Assembly: GCA_947632435.1 (NCBI GenBank)
Contig: CANRPC010000009.1
Span: 1 to 64,000, forward strand
Direction: 5' to 3'
Source: an uncultured Bacilli bacterium
GTDB lineage: Bacteria; Bacillota_I; Bacilli_A; RFN20; CAG-449
DNA length: 64,000 nt
In this document: piece by piece, positions 1 through 6,247 of the stretch
Layout of the letters: each line of letters opens with the position of its first letter
Numbering within the stretch: position 1 is the stretch's first letter
The notes under the pieces: generated by a model
What the model was told of the DNA's origin: nothing
Database searches by the model: none
The model's input: the letters and a program-made list of their open reading frames with translations, nothing else
Made by a program: the position numbers and the translations under genes

Positions 1-2
1 TG

Positions 3-149
3 ATTGAGAAAATCGTCGTGCATGAGTGCAGCTATGACGAGAACGGCACCCGCAGGCAGGACATTGAGATTTATTACGGCAAAATTTTTTACACTTCTAT
101 TACTTCTTTATCGCACATTAGCATATGGTCGTGGTATAAAACACAATAA
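3..149 (+). CDS. Serine recombinase, C-terminal tail only (left-truncated)
   Basis: The frame opens at the window edge and reads IEKIVVHECSYDENGTRRQ followed by DIEIYYGKI. This matches the usual C-terminal end of large serine recombinases of integrative elements (DUF4368-type tails ending in a '..R.Q.IEI.Y' motif). The first ~85 bases are clearly GC-rich and use codons such as GGC, ACC and CGC. The composition then falls abruptly to the AT-rich state of the rest of the window, and the frame runs on into AT-rich DNA before stopping at 149. I infer that the end of a mobile element lies at about 80-95 and that the last ~20 residues are read out of flanking DNA. Catalytic domains are outside the window. 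Confidence 0.6.
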   Translation: MEKIVVHECSYDENGTRRQDIEIYYGKIFYTSITSLSHISIWSWYKTQ

Positions 150-171
150 AAAAATAATGATTAGTAATTTT

Positions 172-225
172 TATATCGTATTTCGATATATTAATATTGA
201 CAAACGATATAATTTTTTATATTTT
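172..225 (+). promoter_or_regulatory. Promoter with overlapping palindromic operator for the DUF2975/HTH operon
   Basis: A perfect dyad TATATCG-N5-CGATATA lies at 172-190. A third copy of the half site, ACGATAT, lies at 204-210, in inverted orientation to ATATCGT at 173-179. TTGACA at 197-202 is a consensus -35 box, followed by -10-like TATATT (218-223, short 15-base spacer) or TATTTT (220-225, 17-base spacer). A ribosome binding site, AAAGGAG, follows at about 232-238. Half sites on both sides of the -35 box suggest repression, plausibly by the HTH protein encoded third in the operon. Confidence 0.5.
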
Positions 226-248
226 AAAATTAAAGGAGAGATTGTTAG

Positions 249-749
249 ATGCAGAAAAAAAATAATTATATGCTTTTAAATTTTGCTATTATAATATCAT
301 CTGTTTTCGCAATATTTATTCATTTTATAATAGTTCCATTGTTTTTATCACTTGATCTATTTGGATTGCAAGATGCAACATTCGAAAGCACATTGCAAAC
401 AAGATATTATTTAGAATTATCATTTTTTGCAGTATTTGGAATTTTATTTCTTTGTCAAATGATAATGATATTATTAATAAATATAAAAACACATAGACAG
501 ATTTTGGAAACGAAATCCGCAAAAAAGAGAATGAAAGTTATATCGATTGTCTTTTTGATTTCTACTATTATTTATGGGATTGGAACTTTAGTTATCAAAT
601 ACCTTAATGAAAACAGAAGTAATCTAACGTGTATTATGGCATTATTACCAATAATTTTGTATTTAATAATTAGTATTTATACCATTTTTGCATGCTGGTT
701 AAGAACATCTAATAACGAGTTAAAAGATATTGAGGATAATACCATATGA
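249..749 (+). CDS. DUF2975-like four-helix membrane protein (first of pair)
   Basis: This 166-residue protein has four hydrophobic segments, at about residues 8-33, 57-78, 97-117 and 128-150, with a Lys/Arg-rich cytoplasmic loop at about 80-96. Size, topology and position just upstream of a small YozG-like HTH gene fit the DUF2975 family, as in the yoaS/yozG pair of Bacillus. No catalytic residues are evident and the biochemical role of the family is unknown. AAAGGAG about 10 bases upstream supports the start. The stop overlaps the next start by 4 bases. Family assignment rests on topology and context rather than a conserved motif. Confidence 0.6.
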   Translation: MQKKNNYMLLNFAIIISSVFAIFIHFIIVPLFLSLDLFGLQDATFESTLQTRYYLELSFFAVFGILFLCQMIMILLINIKTHRQILETKSAKKRMKVISIVFLISTIIYGIGTLVIKYLNENRSNLTCIMALLPIILYLIISIYTIFACWLRTSNNELKDIEDNTI

Positions 750-1240
750 AAGGTGATTATAAATTTAAAAAAAATGAAGCAATCTTTATTTTCATATGTA
801 TTATAGAATTGTTGTTCTTCTCATCTATTATTGTATATTTTGGTTATTTTAAGCCATTTGTTATAATTTCAAATGGCTTGATAGGACTCTTGAATAATAA
901 TCCTGCATTAGAGATGGCTTTGGTAATAACTGCTTATATTCAGTTAATATTTATTTTATCGTATAGTATCTTATTTATTTGTAAATTAATTTCTAATAAA
1001 AAAGATAAACTTAAGTTAAATATATTTTTTAAAATGATATATGCCTTTATTATAGCGATAAACATTGGATTAATCTTTTTAAATATGATTATCGATTTTA
1101 TAAATTGTAAGTCTATTAATATGCTATACAACATTATAGAATTAACTATGATAGCTAGTTTGTTTGCTGTCGCATCCGCTTTTGAATATGAATTTAGGAA
1201 GCATAGTTTATTAAAAAGGACGATGAAAGATTATATATGA
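746..1240 (+). CDS. DUF2975-like four-helix membrane protein (second of pair)
   Basis: This 164-residue protein has hydrophobic segments at about 11-33, 57-81, 92-118 and 126-147. Its architecture is that of the preceding gene, but the sequence is strongly diverged. It overlaps the upstream gene (ATGA at 746-749) and the downstream HTH gene (ATGA at 1237-1240), so all three are probably translationally coupled. Two tandem DUF2975-like genes in place of the usual one suggest an old duplication, perhaps forming a heteromeric membrane partner for the regulator. Function unknown. Confidence 0.55.
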   Translation: MKGDYKFKKNEAIFIFICIIELLFFSSIIVYFGYFKPFVIISNGLIGLLNNNPALEMALVITAYIQLIFILSYSILFICKLISNKKDKLKLNIFFKMIYAFIIAINIGLIFLNMIIDFINCKSINMLYNIIELTMIASLFAVASAFEYEFRKHSLLKRTMKDYI

Positions 1241-1464
1241 TTAGAATTAATTTGAATGTTGTTTTAGCAAAAAAAAAGATGAAAGTAACTGAATTAGCAG
1301 AGAAAGTAGGACTTACTTATGCTAATGTATCCACAATTAAAAATGAGAGAATAAAAGCAATTAAAATTTCCACCTTAGATAAAATTTGTGAAATTCTAGA
1401 ATGTCAACCAGGAGACATTTTTGAATATTTTAATGAAAAAAATAATAATGATTTAAAGAAGTAA
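1237..1464 (+). CDS. YozG-like small XRE/Cro-type transcriptional regulator
   Basis: A 75-residue stand-alone helix-turn-helix protein. The N-terminus (MIRINLNVVLAKKKMKVTEL), the central LAEKVGLTYANVSTIKN recognition region and the ending CEILECQPGDIFEY closely follow the YozG type of Cro/C1 repressor, which typically ends in CQPGDI. It is the last gene of a coupled three-gene operon with two membrane proteins. The family pairing suggests that the membrane proteins modulate the repressor or are its targets. Autoregulation through the dyad at 172-190 is my inference. Confidence 0.8.
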   Translation: MIRINLNVVLAKKKMKVTELAEKVGLTYANVSTIKNERIKAIKISTLDKICEILECQPGDIFEYFNEKNNNDLKK

Positions 1465-1861
1465 ATTATATAAAAAAATTTTATTAGTAACGTCTATATT
1501 TGCCGTTTTTAGTTTTATAAGTTCTAATTAATTACAGTAAAAAATTCTTACTACAATGCCACATCGATTTATAAAATAAATAATGATCAATAAAAATATT
1601 TTATAATTGTTTAAGTAACTTATTTATCAATAATAAAAAAAATATATATAAACCGATATGAATACGATTTATTTTTTTAATTTTATATTTGAAGGACATA
1701 AACTATCTTTGTTTAAAAATATATAAAAAGTACCTAATTATGCTTATTTAACAAAATTTTTTTAATTGTTAAGAAAAAAATTAACATTTTATTTGCAAAA
1801 TTAACATTCGAATTGAAAATATATGAATTATAATTTGATTGAAATTGGGGATGATATTTAA
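1465..1861 (+). promoter_or_regulatory. AT-rich intergenic region with repeated TTAACATT sites upstream of the membrane XRE regulator
   Basis: I see no gene in this 397-base stretch. Near its end are two direct TTAACATT copies 20 bases apart (1781-1788 and 1801-1808), preceded by an inverted TGTTAA at about 1768-1773. A perfect TATAAT lies at 1829-1834. The best -35 candidate, TTCGAA at 1807-1812 with a 16-base spacer, is weak, which would fit a regulated promoter. A scattered CGATAT motif at about 1650 resembles the half site at 172-210 but is not a dyad. Confidence 0.35.
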
Positions 1862-2581
1862 ATGAAGTTTAATGAAAAGTTAAAATCATTAAGAAAAGAG
1901 CATGGTTTAACACAAGTTGAACTGGCAGATCGCCTATATGTCAGTCGTTCACTAGTTGCAAGATGGGAATATGGCGATATTTATCCAACAATTGCTAATC
2001 TTAATAAAATATCTGATTTTTTTAACGTTCCCTTGAGCGATCTTTTGAGTGAAGATGAAAAGACCGAAATAATAGTTCGGCAAGCAAACTTCGAGAAAAA
2101 AATAAAAAATGGATTACGAATCACTTTGAATTTTGTTAATTTCGCTTTATCTTTACTTATTTTATCAATCTTTTTTCCATTATTACCGATATGGGGATAC
2201 GTTCATCCATTAATTACGAACTCGGAACCTTTATTAACGGTTACAATTACTCAACAAGATTTATTTAGGGTTTTAAATGATACTTTTTATAATACTAGAT
2301 TAAAAATAATATATGTCTTTATCATGATTTTAGAAATTATTTCATTAATAATATCTTTATTTTCATTAGTAGTTTCATTCTTAAGAAAGAAACAAAAATT
2401 AAGTTTGTGTATATTAATGATAAGTTGTTCCATTAACATTATTCTTTCTTTGCTTATTTTTTCAAGTTTTGTTGCAGTAATGCCTTTAAATATTATCGGT
2501 GGTTTTTTTCTATTCTTATCAGTGTTATTAACAATCTTATCATTTATTTTTATTGCAAAACAAAGGAAAGAAAATTTATAA
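1862..2581 (+). CDS. Membrane-anchored XRE-family transcriptional regulator
   Basis: A 239-residue protein. Residues 5-62 form a classic XRE helix-turn-helix (LTQVELADRLYVSRSLVARW, ending in FFNVPLSDLL). A linker leads to four membrane segments at about 86-110, 147-174, 180-205 and 211-232. A DNA-binding domain fused to a membrane sensor suggests a one-component regulator acting at the membrane, possibly responding to envelope stress or a peptide. The nearby ABC-FtsX genes are candidate targets, but nothing in the sequence proves this. GGGGA about 12 bases upstream and the lack of an earlier in-frame start support ATG 1862. Confidence 0.8.
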   Translation: MKFNEKLKSLRKEHGLTQVELADRLYVSRSLVARWEYGDIYPTIANLNKISDFFNVPLSDLLSEDEKTEIIVRQANFEKKIKNGLRITLNFVNFALSLLILSIFFPLLPIWGYVHPLITNSEPLLTVTITQQDLFRVLNDTFYNTRLKIIYVFIMILEIISLIISLFSLVVSFLRKKQKLSLCILMISCSINIILSLLIFSSFVAVMPLNIIGGFFLFLSVLLTILSFIFIAKQRKENL

Positions 2582-2926
2582 AAGAATGCATAAAACAAAT
2601 TTTTGTAAACTAATAATTTTGTAAAATGTATTAAAAGCGTTTTGAATGGTGTATTATTCGCATTCTTGTAAGTCATGAAAGAGAATCTCTTTCAATTATC
2701 AAAATAATAGAATGATTTTTTTCTAAAGGGGAAGGTGTAAATTTTTACCTATACTAATATTTCTATGATTTTGATAATACTTTTGACGATGATAAATTTG
2801 AAAAAGTCAGAAAACAAAAGTTTCACATAGAAGTGCATTTTAAATGGATGAAAAATTTGAAATAATGGAACTTCTTCAAAAAAAACAATTACAAGAAAAA
2901 AATTAGATTCTATAATTTATGGGTAG
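2582..2926. other. Intergenic region with palindrome and short broken reading frames
   Basis: No intact gene of normal size. A perfect 19-base palindrome lies at 2676-2694. Downstream, short frames are interrupted by stops: one giving YDFDNTFDDDKFEKV (about 2770-2815) and a 20-codon frame at 2844-2906 starting MDEKFEIMELLQKKQ. These may be remnants of a gene that once preceded the Fic-like gene, for example an antitoxin, but they are too short to identify. Confidence 0.3.
2676..2694. repeat. Perfect palindrome (9-base arms, 1-base centre)
   Basis: TGAAAGAGA-A-TCTCTTTCA reads identically on both strands around one central base. It lies 95 bases after the stop of the membrane XRE gene and has no T-run, so it looks more like a protein-binding operator than a terminator. 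The binding protein is unknown. Confidence 0.5.
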
Positions 2927-3052
2927 GTGGAAATAAGAAAAAAGGATAATAAAAAGTACATTTATGTTCATTATAGAGATGACGGAATATTACTTACTAA
3001 ATATGTAGGGGAATATTCAGAAGAATTACATAATTTAATTTTAAATTATTGA
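2927..3052 (+). CDS. Small hypothetical protein upstream of Fic-like gene
   Basis: A 41-codon frame with a GTG start directly after an in-frame TAG (2924-2926). It encodes a charged peptide beginning VEIRKKDNKKYIYVHYRDDG and ending EELHNLILNY. It ends 19 bases before the Fic-like start. Its regular alternation of charged and hydrophobic residues looks protein-like. It could be a small antitoxin, or the C-terminal remnant of a larger decayed antitoxin whose 5' part is in the broken frames just upstream. No family recognised. Confidence 0.35.
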   Translation: MEIRKKDNKKYIYVHYRDDGILLTKYVGEYSEELHNLILNY

Positions 3053-3071
3053 AGGTGGTAAAGTTAATAAT

Positions 3072-3575
3072 ATGACATCTGAAGATGTTATGAAAATTGT
3101 TAATTTAAAACATGCTTGGGAATTTATACTAAATATGTACGTTATTCAATCACAAACAAATTTTGTTTTACTTTGTGAAATAAATAGACTTGTGCAAGAA
3201 GGATTCTATTATAATGCAGGAAAAATTAGAAGTACACCACTATTCATTACAGGAACTAATTACAAACCTGATTTACCAATTGAAAGTGTAATCAAAGAAG
3301 ATCTTGATGATATAGTTAATAGTGATTTAAATGATCTAGATAGAGCAGTAGAATTATTGCTTTATGTTATGAGACAGCAAATATTTATTGATGGCAATAA
3401 AAGAACCGCATTAATTTTTGCAAATCATTATTTGATTTCTAAAGGTAAAGGTATAATTGTTATTCCTGAAGAACAAGTAGATGAATATAAAAACTTATTA
3501 ATTAAATATTATGAAAGAAAAGATAATAAAAAAATAAAAGAATTTTTAAAAGAAAAATGTTATTTGCATATATAG
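3072..3575 (+). CDS. Fic/Doc-family protein with Gln in place of the catalytic His
   Basis: A 167-residue Fic-fold protein. Residues 49-68 hold the Fic flap (AGKIRSTPLFITGTNY). Residues 103-111 hold the active-site loop QIFIDGNKR, which corresponds to the family motif HxFx(D/E)GN(G/K)R but has Gln103 where the catalytic base His is expected. All other loop residues, Phe105, Asp107, Gly108, Asn109 and Arg111, are present. Fic enzymes modify proteins by AMPylation, and Doc phosphorylates EF-Tu; both depend on that His. The protein may therefore be inactive as a canonical transferase, or belong to a Gln-variant subfamily. GAAGGTGG at 3051-3058 is a plausible but distant ribosome binding site. 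Confidence 0.8.
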   Translation: MTSEDVMKIVNLKHAWEFILNMYVIQSQTNFVLLCEINRLVQEGFYYNAGKIRSTPLFITGTNYKPDLPIESVIKEDLDDIVNSDLNDLDRAVELLLYVMRQQIFIDGNKRTALIFANHYLISKGKGIIVIPEEQVDEYKNLLIKYYERKDNKKIKEFLKEKCYLHI

Positions 3576-3644
3576 TTTTTTTTCTTTAGTTAAATGACAA
3601 AGTAAATTCAGTTTATATGAGGAGAAATGACTTTTGATAAAGAA

Positions 3645-3683
3645 AAGTCCAAAAAATAAATGATTTAATTCAATTTTGGACTT
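3645..3683. repeat. Inverted repeat between Fic-like and ATPase genes
   Basis: AAGTCCAAAA (3645-3654) and TTTTGGACTT (3674-3683) form perfect 10-base arms around a 19-base loop. No T-run follows directly, so this may be a weak terminator for the Fic-like gene or a binding site. A consensus TATAAT at 3764-3769, farther downstream, may serve the ATPase gene, but I find no -35 box at good spacing. Confidence 0.4.
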
Positions 3684-3795
3684 AAAGTGGATATTTTTCC
3701 CACAAAGGAATATAATAATGGTAAAGTAAAAAAACTTCGGACATATTGTAATTTTTTTACGGATATAATTGAAACATAAGAAAGTGAGGCAAGTG

Positions 3796-4899
3796 ATGTT
3801 AAAGAAATTCAGTGTAGTAAACTTTAAGAATTTTAAATCAAAAGTAGTTTTTGATTTGGAGAATGCTTGTAATTATGAGTTTAGTGAAGATGCAATCAAT
3901 AATGGTACCATAACAAAGGGAATTATCTACGGAAAAAATAGCAGTGGAAAATCAAATTTGGCTTTGGCTTTATTTGATATTATCCTTCACTTAACCGACA
4001 AAGAAAAGTTATTTGTTAAGTATGAACCTTATTTAAATCTAAATTCCAAAAAAACGACTGCCGAATTTGAGTATGTTTTTGAATTTAATGGAAAGAGAAT
4101 TACTTATAAATATAGTAAGCGTAACTCGCTTACTTTAGTTTATGAAACTCTACTAATTGATGATGAAGAGGTGATTCATTACGATTTTTCGACAAATGAA
4201 GGATATACTACTCTTAAAGGTGCGGAAACATTAAATTTGGTTTCTCGTAATCCAATTTCAAGAGTGAAATACATTCGTAGCAATGCATTGCTCGTTGAAA
4301 CGGATGCCAATAATATTGCATTTCTTCAATTTATGTCCTTTGTCGACAATATGTTAATGTTTTATTCGTTGGACAACAAGGGCTATCAAGGACTAATAGT
4401 GGGTCCTGATAGTTTTACGCAGGGAATTGTAAGAGCTGGAAAAACAAAAGATTTTGAAAAATTTTTAAATGCTCAGGGAATTGAGTGCAAACTGGTAGAA
4501 AGAGAGATAAATGGTGTGAAAGATTTATTTTACCATTTTGATAAGGCAGATATTGCTTTTACAGCAATATCATCTACTGGTACCATTTCGTTAGCGTTGT
4601 TTTATTACTGGTACTTACTGATGAATAAAGCATCATTAATATTTATTGATGAGTTCGATGCGTTTTATCATTATGAGTTATCCGAAGAAATAATAAAAAT
4701 TGTCAAAGGATTTAAAGATAAACAAATTTTTGTATCAACGCATAATACTGATTTATTAACAAATGATTTATTGCGTCCAGATTGCTATTTCTTGCTCCAA
4801 GATGGAAAGCTGAACAGTCTCAATAAATTAACCGATAAAGATTTACGTAAAGCCCATAATATTCAAAAAATGTACAAGGCGGGTTCATTTAATGCATGA
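3796..4899 (+). CDS. AAA_15/OLD-type ATPase (SMC-like ABC ATPase), possible anti-phage module
   Basis: A 367-residue protein. The N-terminal FSVVNFKNFKS strand is typical of SMC/RecF-like ATPases. Walker A is GKNSSGKS at about 46-53, a serine-rich signature region (SSTGTISLALFYY) lies at about 256-269, Walker B is LIFIDEFD at about 280-287, and a His switch (STHNTDLL) is near 312. The compact AAA_15 class includes the ATPase partners of PARIS- and AbiL-type defence systems. ATG 3796 is preferred over an in-frame TTG at 3769 because AAGTGAGG sits just upstream at the right spacing. The stop overlaps the next gene by 8 bases, implying coupled expression. The defence role is inferred from family and context. 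Confidence 0.75.
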   Translation: MLKKFSVVNFKNFKSKVVFDLENACNYEFSEDAINNGTITKGIIYGKNSSGKSNLALALFDIILHLTDKEKLFVKYEPYLNLNSKKTTAEFEYVFEFNGKRITYKYSKRNSLTLVYETLLIDDEEVIHYDFSTNEGYTTLKGAETLNLVSRNPISRVKYIRSNALLVETDANNIAFLQFMSFVDNMLMFYSLDNKGYQGLIVGPDSFTQGIVRAGKTKDFEKFLNAQGIECKLVEREINGVKDLFYHFDKADIAFTAISSTGTISLALFYYWYLLMNKASLIFIDEFDAFYHYELSEEIIKIVKGFKDKQIFVSTHNTDLLTNDLLRPDCYFLLQDGKLNSLNKLTDKDLRKAHNIQKMYKAGSFNA

Positions 4900-5092
4900 T
4901 GGTGGACTTAAATTGATCATTGTTGAGGGTGAGGTTAGAGAATATAATATTTTTGAAAATTATATAAAAAATTTCTTTTTTAAGCCATTTAAGATGAAAT
5001 TTATTACTCTTCCTGTCGGAGGTAATATATATGCGCTTTGGAATCAATTAAAAGCTGATGATTTGTTTATGAATAGATTTATAAATGATTAA
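4892..5092 (+). pseudogene. Toprim-like partner of the ATPase, truncated
   Basis: A 66-residue frame overlapping the ATPase. It opens with LKLIIVEGEVREYNIFENYI and continues LPVGGNIYALWNQLKADD, a beta-strand/acidic/helix pattern like the start of the Toprim-type effector subunits that pair with AAA_15 ATPases (AriB/DUF4435 or AbiLii-like). Those partners are usually 200 residues or more. This one stops with TAA at 5090-5092, directly against the convergent LRR gene. I read it as a 3'-truncated effector, so the module is probably dead or ATPase-only. A genuine short protein is possible but less likely. Confidence 0.5.
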
Positions 5093-6106
5093 TTATTCTT
5101 TTTTTTGAGGTATTCCATCTTTTATTTCCCATTCATTTTTCCAATATACAGGGCATAATTTTTTATTTTTTATTTCATTCCATGATGATTTAATATTTAT
5201 ATCATCTTTATTTTTGTCTATAAAAAGTGTAAGTTTTTCACAAAAAAGAAAACAATAGGTATCAATTATTTCTATTGAAGATGGTAATATTAACCATTTT
5301 AAAGAAGAACAGCCCATAAATGCATAATCACGAATATAATATACTTTATTTGGTATTTCTAAATATTCAAGTGAACTACAACTTTCAAACATTGAGTCTT
5401 TAATGCTTAATAAATTTTTAGGTAAATGTACTTTTTTTAAAGAAGAACAACCTAAAAATAATAATTGATCAAGATCTACATCATCGTTAAGAAAAGTAAC
5501 TTCTTTTAATGCAATACATCTTATAAATGCACCAAACTTAACTTGGTTTATATTATTTGGAATTGTTATTTTTTCTATAAATTTGCAGTTTAAAAAAGCA
5601 TATTCTCCAATGCTAGTTACTTTATATTGTTTTTTATTTTGTTCAATATATAAAGGAATATTATATTCTTTTTGCTCTCCTAAATATAAAGATAAGATTG
5701 CTTCTTCATTTTTTAAAACAAAATATGCTTCATTTTGAATATATAATTGATTATCATCATCAAGATAATAAATTTGCCCTGAATTAGTCCAATATTCGTT
5801 CCAATCATAAGGTAAACTTTTACTTAATCTAGTTATATAAATATTCATATGTTCATTTAATTCTAAAAAAATTGCCCAATGTTCCATTATTTTATAATTT
5901 GGAATTATTAATAAACGTAAAGTTGGACATTTAATGAAAGCTTCAGATTTAATTCCAATAACTGGATATGAAATAGAATCAATAATTATGAATTTAGGTA
6001 ATTCTAAAGTTATATCATTTCCTTCATATTTTTCAATCATTGCTTCTTTGTCATCATAAATATATATTAATCCTTTAGAATCTTTATATTTTTTCATTTC
6101 TTTCAT
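5093..6106 (-). CDS. BspA-type leucine-rich repeat (LRR_5) protein, cytoplasmic
   Basis: 337 residues. From about residue 165 to 300 there are at least five ~23-residue repeats of the BspA/TpLRR form, with the pattern 'aF..C..L..i.iP..i..i' (for example YAFMGCSSLKWLILPSSIEI). A more diverged repeat lies near residues 45-75. There is no signal peptide, lipobox or membrane segment, so unlike most BspA proteins it seems to stay in the cell. The start is set by AAGGAG nine bases upstream of ATG. It converges on the truncated Toprim-like gene with no gap. Proteins of this type often occur as variable families in gut Bacillota. The partner is unknown. Confidence 0.8.
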   Translation of the reverse strand: MKEMKKYKDSKGLIYIYDDKEAMIEKYEGNDITLELPKFIIIDSISYPVIGIKSEAFIKCPTLRLLIIPNYKIMEHWAIFLELNEHMNIYITRLSKSLPYDWNEYWTNSGQIYYLDDDNQLYIQNEAYFVLKNEEAILSLYLGEQKEYNIPLYIEQNKKQYKVTSIGEYAFLNCKFIEKITIPNNINQVKFGAFIRCIALKEVTFLNDDVDLDQLLFLGCSSLKKVHLPKNLLSIKDSMFESCSSLEYLEIPNKVYYIRDYAFMGCSSLKWLILPSSIEIIDTYCFLFCEKLTLFIDKNKDDINIKSSWNEIKNKKLCPVYWKNEWEIKDGIPQKKE

Positions 6107-6247
6107 TTTAATTTACTCCTTATAAGTAGCATTAAAAAGTCTTGATAATTATATTAAAAAGAAAAAATAAAAGTTATTCAAATATAAATAGTGATTATAA
6201 TTAAAATTTTTTAATTTTATTAGGGGATTTAATTAGAAAATATTTTG

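Noticed and set aside
4-279. 91-codon plus-strand ORF at the left edge
   Set aside because: It is out of frame with the recognisable recombinase tail (frame 3-149), and its product changes composition halfway. It is a shadow.
1465-1861. Possible further small gene between the YozG-like and membrane XRE genes
   Set aside because: All frames are interrupted by frequent stops, and no start with a ribosome binding site leads to a plausible peptide.
3769-3795. Upstream TTG start for the AAA_15 ATPase
   Set aside because: AAGTGAGG lies inside this stretch at correct spacing for ATG 3796, where the conserved N-terminus begins. The nine extra residues do not fit the family.
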